Below the pieces are notes generated by a model. It saw only the letters and a program-made list of their open reading frames with translations, was not told the origin of the DNA and searched no databases. Position numbers and translations under genes: made by a program. A stretch of 26,793 nucleotides of DNA. It comes from CF-96 sp036269455. GTDB taxonomy: Bacteria > Chloroflexota > Dormibacteria > Aeolococcales > Aeolococcaceae. This document shows positions 6,931 to 14,370 of this stretch, piece by piece. The stretch spans positions 1 to 26,793 of the forward strand of contig DATARS010000252.1 in the NCBI GenBank assembly GCA_036269455.1, written 5' to 3'. Each line of letters opens with the position of its first letter. Positions within the stretch are counted from its first letter, which is position 1.

Positions 6931-7848
6931 ATGGCGAGGTCTGGTCTCATCCTGGTGACCGGTGCCGGCGGGGCAGTCGGCGGGGTTGGCGGCAAGGTTG
7001 TGGCGCTGCTGTGTCAGCGCGGTCTGGACGTACGAGCGATGGCGCACCACGACGACGACCGCGCCGATGCCCTGCGCGCGCTCGGCGCCGACGTCGTCGT
7101 CGGTGACCTCACACGGCCGGCAGATGTCGCGACGGCCCTCGACTCGGTCCAACGGATGTTCTTCAGCATGAGCGTGGCGCCGTCCTACCTCGAGGCCACC
7201 GCCACGGTTGCGACGGTGGCCCGCGCCGTCGGCGACCTGGATGCACTGGTCGCCATCTCCCAGATGACCGTGTCCCAGATGGATGCGCTCAGCATGAGCG
7301 AGTCCCACCATCAGCGGTTGCACTGGCTGTCGGAGCAGGTGCTCAACTGGTCTGGGCTACCGGTCGTGCACCTTCGCCCGACCGTCTTCCTGGACAATCC
7401 GTTGTTCACGACCCTCGCCGCTCGCTCAATCGCCGACAGCGGCACCATCCGGCTCCCATTCGGGACCGGTCGCACGTCGCCGATCGTGAGCGACGACGTC
7501 GCGCGGGTCGTCGCCACCATCCTGACCGACCCGGGCGCGTACATCGGCCGGGTCTTCGAGCTGACCGGCCCCCGATCGCAGGACATGAATGGCGTCGCCG
7601 AAGAGTACGCCCGCGCGCTGGGCAGACCGGTCTCCTACGTCGACGTCCCGTCCCAGACGTGGGCCGAGCAGGTGCTCGCACGCTCCGGGCTCGGACCGTA
7701 CGTCGAGGAGCACATCGCCACCATGGCCAGGCTCCACCGCGAGAATCGGTATGACCGCATGACCGACACGGTCGAGGAGATCACCGGCCAGCCCGCGGAG
7801 TCCGTCGAGAGGTTCGTCGCTCGGCGAAGGGACCTGTTCGCCGTGTGA
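6931..7848 (+). CDS. NmrA-like NAD(P)-binding protein (atypical short-chain dehydrogenase)
   Basis: A 305-residue extended Rossmann protein with an N-terminal VTGAGGAVGGVGGKV dinucleotide motif (residues ~9-23) and a GDLTRPADVATAL segment typical of NmrA/HSCARG-type proteins. These proteins often sense NADPH/NADP or reduce quinones and flavonoid-like substrates. The canonical Tyr-x3-Lys pair of classical dehydrogenases is not evident, fitting the NmrA group. ATG 6931 has a strong Shine-Dalgarno (GGGAGGCGG). Third-position GC is a little lower than in neighbouring genes (GTT, GCT, TTG and GAT codons are more frequent), which could mean recent acquisition. A separate promoter is not evident in the 78-base gap after the esterase. 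Confidence 0.85.
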   Translation: MARSGLILVTGAGGAVGGVGGKVVALLCQRGLDVRAMAHHDDDRADALRALGADVVVGDLTRPADVATALDSVQRMFFSMSVAPSYLEATATVATVARAVGDLDALVAISQMTVSQMDALSMSESHHQRLHWLSEQVLNWSGLPVVHLRPTVFLDNPLFTTLAARSIADSGTIRLPFGTGRTSPIVSDDVARVVATILTDPGAYIGRVFELTGPRSQDMNGVAEEYARALGRPVSYVDVPSQTWAEQVLARSGLGPYVEEHIATMARLHRENRYDRMTDTVEEITGQPAESVERFVARRRDLFAV

Positions 7849-7882
7849 CGGGCGAGCTTGCCGGCTCCCCGTCCCCGCCGGA

Positions 7883-7901
7883 TAAAATCAGCGCACGCTG
7901 A
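7883..7901 (-). terminator. probable Rho-independent terminator of tRNA-Ser(CGA)
   Basis: On the minus strand, TCAGC-GTGC-GCTGA forms a five-base-pair hairpin with a four-base loop, followed directly by TTTTAT. It lies 26 bases beyond the CCA end of the tRNA. On the plus strand the hairpin has no T-run, so it should act for the tRNA rather than for the NmrA-like gene. Confidence 0.55.
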
Positions 7902-7926
7902 CGTTACACGGAAGTAGCCCGCCGCG

Positions 7927-8016
<90 letters not shown>

Positions 8017-8024
8017 GAGCGGGG

Positions 8025-8030
8025 ATTCTA
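8025..8030 (-). promoter_or_regulatory. -10 box (TAGAAT) of tRNA-Ser(CGA)
   Basis: TAGAAT on the minus strand, eight bases before the mature 5' end. The same hexamer stands seven bases before the other serine tRNA. No consensus -35 is visible in the GC-rich spacer. Confidence 0.55.
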
Positions 8031-8125
8031 TCGGCCGGACAGCGGCCGGGGGCATCACCGAGGGCTCTCGGAACGGTCGCGAAACGGTCCGCCGAAGACC
8101 GCCGGGCGGGGCGCCGGTCGGCCGG

Positions 8126-8131
8126 TAGAAT
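8126..8131 (+). promoter_or_regulatory. -10 box (TAGAAT) of tRNA-Ser(GGA)
   Basis: TAGAAT seven bases upstream of the mature tRNA 5' end at 8139. It mirrors the identical box of the divergent serine tRNA. Confidence 0.55.
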
Positions 8132-8138
8132 GGCCGGC

Positions 8139-8232
8139 GGAGCGATCGCCTAGTCTGGTCGAGGGCGCCGCACTGGAAATGCGGTAGACGGGGTAACTCG
8201 TCTCGAGGGTTCGAATCCCTCTCGCTCCGCCA
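8139..8232 (+). tRNA. tRNA-Ser (anticodon GGA)
   Basis: A 94-base class II tRNA. The acceptor stem pairs GGAGCGA with TCGCTCC, followed by discriminator G and an encoded CCA. The anticodon arm CCGCA/TGCGG encloses the loop CTGGAAA, giving anticodon GGA (codons UCC and UCU). A long variable arm (TAGACGGGGTAACTCGTCT) and T loop GTTCGAATC are present. Confidence 0.95.
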
Positions 8233-8289
8233 GTCTCTGTCTGTCCGGTGGCGCCAAGTGTGCCGACCGCCGGTCGGACGGCCCCCCGG

Positions 8290-9669
8290 TCAGCTCTCCT
8301 CGGGACCGACCACCTTCCCGGGGTTCATCAGGTTGAGCGGGTCGAGCGCGCGCTTGATCGCGACCATCACATCCACCCCGTCGCCGTGCTCGGCGCGGAG
8401 GTACTCGCGCTTGCCGTGGCCGATGCCGTGCTCGCCGGTACATGTGCCACCCATCTCGAGCGCGCGCTCGACCATGCGGCGGTTGAGCGCGCGGGCCTCG
8501 CCGACCTCGGCGGCGCTGTCGGGGTCGACGAGGAACACGGTGTGGAAGTTGCCGTCGCCGACGTGCCCGACCACCGAGGCGATCAGCGAGGAGGCGGCGA
8601 GGTCGGCCTGGGTCTCGGCGATGCAGCCGGCGAGCGCCGAGATGGGCACGCAGACGTCGGTGATCAGCGCCCGCGAGCCGGGGCGGAGCGCGAGCACCGC
8701 GTAGAGCGCTTCGTGGCGGGCGCGCCAGAGCCGGTTGCGGTCCTCGGCCAGGGTCGCGGTGCGGGTCTCGCCGGCGGCGTGCTCGGCGCCGATCTCGGCG
8801 ACCGCCTCGGCCTGCTCGCGCACCCCCGCGGAGCTGCCGTGGAACTCGAGGAAGAGGGTCGGGCCGACGGGGTGGTCGAGGCCGCTGTGGCGGTTGACCG
8901 CGTCGACGGCGACGGCGTCGAGCAGCTCGGCGCGGGCGATGGGGATGCCGAGCTGGATGGTGCGGATCACCGTCTGCACCGCCGCCTCGACGGTGGGGAA
9001 GCTGCAGACCGCCGCCGACATCGCCTCGGGCGTCCCGTAGATGCGCAGCGTCAGCTCGGTGATCACCCCCAGGGTGCCCTCGGAGCCGACGAAGAGGCGG
9101 GTGAGGTCGTAGCCGGCGGACGACTTGCGGGCCCGGCGGCGGGTGCGGATCACCCGGCCGTCGGCGAGCACGACGGTGAGGCTGAGGACGTTCTCGCGCA
9201 TCGTGCCGTAGCGCACCGTGGTCGTCCCCGACGCGCCGGTCGCGGCCATGCCGCCGAGGGTGGCGTCGGCGCCCGGGTCGACGGGGAAGAAGAGGCCCTG
9301 CGGCTGGAGCACGTTGTTGAGCTGGCGGCGGGTCACCCCGGCCTGCACGCTGACGTCGAGGTCGTCGGCGCGCACCTCGAGCACGCGGTTGAGCAGGGAG
9401 AGGTCGATGCTCACCCCGCCGTGGAGCGCGGCGACGTTGCCCTCGAGGCTGGTGCCGATCCCGTACGGCACCATCGGCACCCCGTGGTCGTGGCAGGTGC
9501 GCACCACCGCGGCCACCTCCTCGGTGCTCTCCGGATAGGCGACCGCCTCCGGGGGCATCGGGTGGTGATAGGACTCGTCGCGGCCGTGCGCGGACAGCTC
9601 GGTGTCGGAGGTGGTCAGACGCGTGCCGAGGCGCTGCCTCAGCTCGGCCACCGCGGCGCTCGTCGCCAT
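8290..9669 (-). CDS. FAD-linked D-2-hydroxyacid dehydrogenase (D-lactate/glycolate type)
   Basis: This enzyme should oxidise a D-2-hydroxyacid such as D-lactate or glycolate to the 2-oxoacid, passing electrons to a quinone, cytochrome or flavoprotein acceptor. The 459-residue protein has the PCMH-type FAD fold: PYGIGTSLEGN (~88-98), PGADATLGGMAATGASG and FVGSEGTLGVITE. The C-terminal FAD-oxidase cap carries GHVGDGNFH and GEHGIGHGK, with metal/substrate histidines typical of the DLD/GlcD family. It is the last gene of the monooxygenase-pyruvate dehydrogenase operon, 22 bases after the E3 stop, so its product (pyruvate if the substrate is lactate) would feed the complex encoded just upstream. 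No membrane segment is seen. Whether it uses lactate, glycolate or 2-hydroxyglutarate cannot be told from sequence. Confidence 0.88.
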   Translation of the reverse strand: MATSAAVAELRQRLGTRLTTSDTELSAHGRDESYHHPMPPEAVAYPESTEEVAAVVRTCHDHGVPMVPYGIGTSLEGNVAALHGGVSIDLSLLNRVLEVRADDLDVSVQAGVTRRQLNNVLQPQGLFFPVDPGADATLGGMAATGASGTTTVRYGTMRENVLSLTVVLADGRVIRTRRRARKSSAGYDLTRLFVGSEGTLGVITELTLRIYGTPEAMSAAVCSFPTVEAAVQTVIRTIQLGIPIARAELLDAVAVDAVNRHSGLDHPVGPTLFLEFHGSSAGVREQAEAVAEIGAEHAAGETRTATLAEDRNRLWRARHEALYAVLALRPGSRALITDVCVPISALAGCIAETQADLAASSLIASVVGHVGDGNFHTVFLVDPDSAAEVGEARALNRRMVERALEMGGTCTGEHGIGHGKREYLRAEHGDGVDVMVAIKRALDPLNLMNPGKVVGPEES

Positions 9670-9691
9670 TGTCGGCCTCCTCCTTCCTCGA

Positions 9692-11077
9692 CTACATCTC
9701 GACCGGGTGCCCGCCGGCGAGGGCGGCGTCCGCGATCATCTCCGACAGCGTGGGATGGGGATGGATGGTGAGCGCCAGATCGTCGACGGTCGCGCCCATC
9801 TCGATGGCGAGCGCCGCCTCGGCGATCAGCTCCGCCGCCTCCGGCCCCACCAGGTGCGCGCCGAGGAGCACCCCGGAGCCGCGCTCGGCGACGAGCTCGA
9901 CCATCCCGGTGCTCTCGCCGCTCATCACCGCGCGCGCCGACGCGGCGAGGGGGAGACGCCGGGTCTCCACCGCGGCGCCGGCCGCCGCCGCCTCGGCGGG
10001 GGTGAGCCCGACCGAGGCGACCTGGGGATCGGTGAACACCACCTGGGGGATGCACGCCGGGTCGAACTCGGCGCGGCCCCCGGCGGCGACCGCGCCGGCG
10101 ACCCGCGCCTCGGCGGTCGCCTTGTGCGCCAGCGCCGGCCCCGCGGTGACATCGCCGATGGCGAGCACCGTGGCCGTCGCCCGCCGCGCCCGGTCGACCT
10201 CGACCCGCCCGCCGCCGTCGCGGCGCACCCCGGCGCGCTCGAGGCCGAGGTCGTCGGTGTTGGGACGCCGGCCGACGGCGACGATCACCAGGTCGGCCTG
10301 AACGCGGCGCTCGCCGTCGGGACCCTCGACGCGCAGCGCCGCGCCATCGTCCTCGAGCGCGGTGGTGCGCAGCAGCAGCTCCAGCCCCTGGGCGACGAGC
10401 CGCCGCTCCAGCGTCCGGGCGAGGGCCGGGTGCATCGCGGGGAGGAGGCGGTCGGCGACCTCGACGACGGTCACCGCGCTGCCGAGCTTCTGGAACGCGC
10501 AGCCGAGCTCCAGGCCGATGTAGCCGCCGCCGACGACGGCGAGCCGCGGCGGCACCTCGCGCAGTGCGAGCGCGTCGGTGGAGTCGAGCACACGGTGGTG
10601 GTCGACCGGCAGCGCACCGAGCTCCATCGGACGCGACCCGGTGGCGACGATGGCGTGGTCGAACTCGATGTGCTGGGTCGCCGTCGGCGTCGCCACCACC
10701 ACCCGGTGCGGCGAGGTGAAGCGCGTCGTGCCCGCCACCACGGTGACTCCGGCGCGGCGCATCAGCCCCTCGACCCCGGCGCGCAGCCCGTCGATCACCG
10801 ACGCCATCCAGTCCTGCGCCCGGTTCATGTCGACCCTGGCGGAAAGGTCGACACCCCAGCGGGCCGCGGCGGCGGGCAGGGCGGCGGCGTGGGCGACCTG
10901 GATGAGCGCCTTGGAGGGAATGCACCCCGCGTTGAGACAGACCCCGCCGAGCCGGTCGCGCTCGACGAGGACGACGCTGCGTCCGCCGTCGGCCGCTCGC
11001 TGGGCCGCGGTGTAGCCGCCCGGGCCGCCGCCGATGACCAGCACCTGGGTGAACGTGGAGACCTCGCCGACGACCAC
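9692..11077 (-). CDS. lpdA: dihydrolipoyl dehydrogenase (E3)
   Basis: E3 reoxidises the dihydrolipoyl group of E2 and reduces NAD+. The 461-residue protein has the FAD motif GGGPGG (16-21), the redox disulfide C47-x4-C52 (GGVCLNAGCIPSKAL), an NAD motif VVGGGYIGLELG, the second FAD segment AIGDVTAGPALAHKA and the catalytic H441 with E446 (HPHPTLSE). The start is a GTG at 11077, nine bases after the E2 stop; no better start lies nearby. Cotranscription with E1 and E2 makes it the dedicated E3 of this complex. Confidence 0.95.
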   Translation of the reverse strand: MVVGEVSTFTQVLVIGGGPGGYTAAQRAADGGRSVVLVERDRLGGVCLNAGCIPSKALIQVAHAAALPAAAARWGVDLSARVDMNRAQDWMASVIDGLRAGVEGLMRRAGVTVVAGTTRFTSPHRVVVATPTATQHIEFDHAIVATGSRPMELGALPVDHHRVLDSTDALALREVPPRLAVVGGGYIGLELGCAFQKLGSAVTVVEVADRLLPAMHPALARTLERRLVAQGLELLLRTTALEDDGAALRVEGPDGERRVQADLVIVAVGRRPNTDDLGLERAGVRRDGGGRVEVDRARRATATVLAIGDVTAGPALAHKATAEARVAGAVAAGGRAEFDPACIPQVVFTDPQVASVGLTPAEAAAAGAAVETRRLPLAASARAVMSGESTGMVELVAERGSGVLLGAHLVGPEAAELIAEAALAIEMGATVDDLALTIHPHPTLSEMIADAALAGGHPVEM

Positions 11078-11086
11078 GACCGTCGC

Positions 11087-12343
11087 CTAGAGCAGGAGGC
11101 TGATCGGGTTGGTGAGGGTCTCGGCGAGCGCGGTGCTGAAGGCGCAGACCGCATCGCCGTCGAGGACGCGGTGGTCGACGGTCAGCGAGTAGGGCAGCAC
11201 CGGCCGCGCCACCACCGCGCCGTCGACCACCCAGGGCCGGGTGGCGATGGCGCCGAGCCCGAGGATGGCGACCTCCGGCGGCCGGATGATCGGGACCGAG
11301 AAGCGGCCACCGAGGCTGCCGAAGTTGGTCACCGTGAAGGTCCCGCCGCCGAGCTCCTCGAGACGCAGGGTCCGGGTCCGCGCCGCGGTCGCCAGCCGGT
11401 CCATCTCGGTCGCGAGGTCGAGCAGGTCGCGCCGGCCGGCGTGGCGGATGACCGGGACGACCAGCCCGTCGGCGGTGGCGACGGCGAGTCCGAGGTGGAT
11501 GTCCGCGTGCACCTCGACCTCGCTGCCGGAGGGGTCGAGGGTGGCGTTGAGCAGCGGGAACCGCCGCAGGCTGTGCACGGCGGCCATCACCAGCAGGGGG
11601 AGGACGCCGACCAGCTCGCCGCGGTCGCCGGCGGCGCGGCGCAGACGGGTGCGCGCCTCGAGCAGCTCGGTGGCGTCGAGCTCGTCGATGTTGGCGATGT
11701 GCGGGATCGTCGACCACGCCGCCGACATCACCTCGGCGGTGCGGCGTCGCACACCGGTGAGCCGGTGCCGGCCGGGGGTCGCCTGGGCCGGGCCGGCGGC
11801 ACCCCCGGCGATCGGGGTGCTCGGGCGCGACGGTGCCGACGGGGGCGGCACCGGCGCGACCGGCGCGGCGGGGTGCGCGGCCGGTGGGGGAGAGGGCGCC
11901 GCGCCCACAGCCGCGGCGCGGCGGACGTCGTCCGCAAGGATCCGCCCCTCCGGCCCGGTGGCGGCCACGGTCTCGAGGGCGACGCCGAGCTCGACGGCGA
12001 GGCGGCGCACCACCGGCGCGGCGCGGGGGCGGCCCACCGCGGCGGGGGCGGTGGTGACGGCGGCCTCGGACACCGCGCCGTTCCCCACCGCCGCCGGCTG
12101 CCCCACCGGCTCGATCACCGCGATCACCTCGCCGACGCGGATGCGCTCGCCCTCCGTGCCCCGGCGGGTCCGGAGCGTGCCCGCGACCGGCGACGGCAGC
12201 TCGACCACCGCCTTGTCGGTCGACACCGCGACCAGCGGCTGATCGCGGGTCACGGTCGCGCCCTCCTCGACGAGCCAGCCCACGATCTCCGCGTGCTCCA
12301 GCCCCTCGCCGAGGTCGGGCAGGCGGAACTCGAGTGGGGTCAC
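11087..12343 (-). CDS. 2-oxoacid dehydrogenase E2, dihydrolipoyl acyltransferase
   Basis: E2 carries the acyl group from E1 on lipoyl-lysine and transfers it to CoA. The 418-residue protein has one N-terminal lipoyl domain (DLGEGLEHAEI ... STDK44AVVE, K44 being the lipoylation site), a Pro/Ala linker, a peripheral subunit-binding domain (APVVRRLAVELGV ... GPEGRILADDV, ~110-145), a second long Ala/Pro linker and the catalytic domain ending with DHRVLDGD, containing the active-site His. The GTG start at 12343 overlaps the E1 beta stop by four bases (GTGA), indicating translational coupling. A single lipoyl domain is typical of Gram-positive and branched-chain complexes. PDH is favoured from the E1 sequences; branched-chain oxoacids remain possible. 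Confidence 0.93.
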   Translation of the reverse strand: MTPLEFRLPDLGEGLEHAEIVGWLVEEGATVTRDQPLVAVSTDKAVVELPSPVAGTLRTRRGTEGERIRVGEVIAVIEPVGQPAAVGNGAVSEAAVTTAPAAVGRPRAAPVVRRLAVELGVALETVAATGPEGRILADDVRRAAAVGAAPSPPPAAHPAAPVAPVPPPSAPSRPSTPIAGGAAGPAQATPGRHRLTGVRRRTAEVMSAAWSTIPHIANIDELDATELLEARTRLRRAAGDRGELVGVLPLLVMAAVHSLRRFPLLNATLDPSGSEVEVHADIHLGLAVATADGLVVPVIRHAGRRDLLDLATEMDRLATAARTRTLRLEELGGGTFTVTNFGSLGGRFSVPIIRPPEVAILGLGAIATRPWVVDGAVVARPVLPYSLTVDHRVLDGDAVCAFSTALAETLTNPISLLL

Positions 12344-13326
12344 GCGCGGGCCTCGAGGGTGCGCCGCACCGCGGCGGCGACCCGGTGGCTGTCGGGCACC
12401 CAGTGCTCCTCGAGCATCCCCGGCGGGTACGGCGTGTCGAAGCCGCTCACCCGGGCGACCGGCGCCTCGAGCGAGTAGAAGGCGTTCTCCTGCACCACCG
12501 TCACCACCTCGGAGGCGAAGCCCGCGGTCGGCGGCGCCTCCTGGGCGACCACCACCCGGCCGGTGCGCACCGCGGCGGCGACGATGCTCTCGACGTCGAG
12601 CGGCACCAGGCTGCGCAGGTCGAGCACGCCGACCGACGCCCCGGTCGCCGCCTCGACCTCCGCGGCGGCGCGCAGGCAGGTGTGGACCATCGCGCTCCAG
12701 GCGATGATCACGCAGTCGTCGCCGTGGCGCACCTCGCGCGCCTGCCCGAGCGGCACCGTGTGATCGCCCTCGGGCACCTCGTCCTTGACCGCGCGGTAGC
12801 CGCGCAGCGGCTCGAGGTAGAGCACCGGGTCGGGGTCGCGGATGGCGCTGGCGAGCAGCCCCCTGGCGTCGGCGGCCGAGGCCGGGGCGACGATCTTGAG
12901 CCCCGGGCACTGGGCGAACTGCGCCTCGAGCGAGTCGGAGTGCAGCTCGGGAGCGCGCACCCCGCCGCCGAAGGGGGCGCGGATCGTCGCCGCGCATCCG
13001 CGGTCGCCCCCGGTGCGCGCCCGGATCCGGGCCAGCTGACCGGCGACCTGGTGGAAGGCCTGCTGGGTGAAGCCGAGGAACTGGATCTCGGCGACCGGGA
13101 CCATCCCCGACCAGGCGAGGCCCAGGCTGGCGCCGACGATCGCCGCCTCGGCGAGTGGCATGTCGACCACGCGCTCGGCGCCGAAGCGGTCGCGGAGTCC
13201 CTCGGTGGCGCGGAAGACTCCGCCGAGGGTGGCGACGTCCTGGCCCAGCACCATCACCCGCTCGTCGCGGGCCATCTCCTCGTGGAGGGTGTGCCGGATC
13301 GCCTCGAGCATGGTCATCACCGGCAT
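12340..13326 (-). CDS. pdhB: 2-oxoacid (pyruvate) dehydrogenase E1 beta subunit
   Basis: A 328-residue transketolase-like subunit. It forms the alpha2beta2 E1 with the preceding gene product and contributes to the thiamine-diphosphate site at the subunit interface. Family landmarks are VLGQDVATLGGVFRATEGL (~26-44), VDMPLAEAAIVGASLGLA, AEIQFLGFTQQAFHQ, RAPFGGGVRAPELHSDS and the C-terminal VSGFDTPYPPGMLEE. Its ATG overlaps the E1 alpha TGA by one base, and its stop overlaps the E2 start, so the three are translated as a coupled unit. Pyruvate, acetoin or branched-chain specificity cannot be fixed from motifs alone. Confidence 0.92.
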   Translation of the reverse strand: MPVMTMLEAIRHTLHEEMARDERVMVLGQDVATLGGVFRATEGLRDRFGAERVVDMPLAEAAIVGASLGLAWSGMVPVAEIQFLGFTQQAFHQVAGQLARIRARTGGDRGCAATIRAPFGGGVRAPELHSDSLEAQFAQCPGLKIVAPASAADARGLLASAIRDPDPVLYLEPLRGYRAVKDEVPEGDHTVPLGQAREVRHGDDCVIIAWSAMVHTCLRAAAEVEAATGASVGVLDLRSLVPLDVESIVAAAVRTGRVVVAQEAPPTAGFASEVVTVVQENAFYSLEAPVARVSGFDTPYPPGMLEEHWVPDSHRVAAAVRRTLEARA

Positions 13327-14357
13327 CAGCGTGCCTCCGCGTCGCCGAGGATGCGGCGCTGCCGCTCGAGCTCGGGTGTGGGTTGCGCATATGCGGAGTC
13401 GATGAAGCAGTCGGTGCGCAGCGGGGTCGCGTCGGCGGCGGCGAGGGCGGCGTCGAAGCGGCGATCGGCGTCCTCCTCGAGGGCGCGCTGGCGGGCGTCG
13501 TCCCAGCCGCCCTCCTCCTCGAGACGGCGGCGCAGCCGGGCGATCGGATCGCGCGCCCGCCAGAGCTCGAGCTCGTCCGGAGGCACGTAGCGGGTGGGGT
13601 CGTCCGCGGTCGTGTGCGGGCCCATCCGGTAGGTGACGGCCTCGATCAGGGTGGGGCCCTCGCCCGCCGCCGCCCGCCGCCGGGCCGCCGCGGTCGCCTC
13701 GAGGACGGCGACCACGTCGTTGCCGTCGACGCGCTCGCCGGCGATGCCCGCCGCCGCCGCCTTGCCGGCGAACGAGTCCGCGGCGGTCTGACCGCGGACC
13801 GGCGTCGAGATCGCCCAGCCGTTGTTGATGCAGAACAGGATCACCGGGGCGCGGACCACACCGGCGAGGTTGGCGGCCTCGTAGAAGTCGCCCTCCGAGG
13901 AGGCGCCGTCGCCGAAGTAGCAGAGCACCACGCCGGGCTGGCGGCGCAGTCGCATCCCCCAGGCGAGCCCGACCGCGTGGGGGATCTGCGCGGCGATCGA
14001 GATCTGGGTCGGGAAGACATGCACCCCGGCCGGGTACCGCCCCGCGTCGGGGTGGCCGGAGTGGTAGAGGATGGTGTGGCGGAGCACCGCCTCGCCGAAC
14101 CGGCCGAGGCCGACCGGCTCGCGGTACTGGGGCACCGCCCAGTCGACGGCCGGGTCCATCGCCGCCGCCGAGCCGACCACCGCCGCCTCCTCGCCGTCGA
14201 TCGGCGCGGTGGTGCCGATGCGGCCCTGCCGCTGCAGGTTGAACAGGCGGGTCGACCAGTGGCGTGCCCGGGTCATCTCCGCCAGCAGCTCGCCCAGCGC
14301 CGGCGCGTTCTCCGCATCCGCGCTCACCGGCGTGGCGGCAGGTCTCGCATCGGCCAT
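13326..14357 (-). CDS. pdhA: pyruvate (2-oxoacid) dehydrogenase E1 alpha subunit
   Basis: E1 alpha binds thiamine diphosphate and decarboxylates the 2-oxoacid. The 343-residue protein has the ThDP-binding motif GDG at 149-151 running to the NN pair at 178-179 (FGDGASSEGDFYEAANLA ... CINN), then GWAISTPVRGQT, close to the Gram-positive PdhA pattern NN-x-FAISTPVEKQT, and MGPHTTADDPTRY. The conserved HVFPTQISIAAQIPHAVG segment is present. It starts 13 bases after the monooxygenase stop and is the first of the complex genes. Pyruvate is the best-supported substrate; branched-chain 2-oxoacids are the alternative. Confidence 0.92.
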   Translation of the reverse strand: MADARPAATPVSADAENAPALGELLAEMTRARHWSTRLFNLQRQGRIGTTAPIDGEEAAVVGSAAAMDPAVDWAVPQYREPVGLGRFGEAVLRHTILYHSGHPDAGRYPAGVHVFPTQISIAAQIPHAVGLAWGMRLRRQPGVVLCYFGDGASSEGDFYEAANLAGVVRAPVILFCINNGWAISTPVRGQTAADSFAGKAAAAGIAGERVDGNDVVAVLEATAAARRRAAAGEGPTLIEAVTYRMGPHTTADDPTRYVPPDELELWRARDPIARLRRRLEEEGGWDDARQRALEEDADRRFDAALAAADATPLRTDCFIDSAYAQPTPELERQRRILGDAEAR

Positions 14358-14370
14358 GCTCCGCCCTCCC

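Noticed and set aside
9602..12478. 958-codon plus-strand open frame
   Set aside because: Antisense shadow of the E3, E2 and E1 beta genes, caused by high GC; its translation is low-complexity Arg/Gly/His-rich.
11087..14357. Acetoin or branched-chain 2-oxoacid dehydrogenase complex
   Set aside because: Not excluded, but the E1 alpha AISTPVRGQT and GPHTTADDPTRY segments resemble Gram-positive pyruvate dehydrogenase most closely, so pyruvate is the working call.
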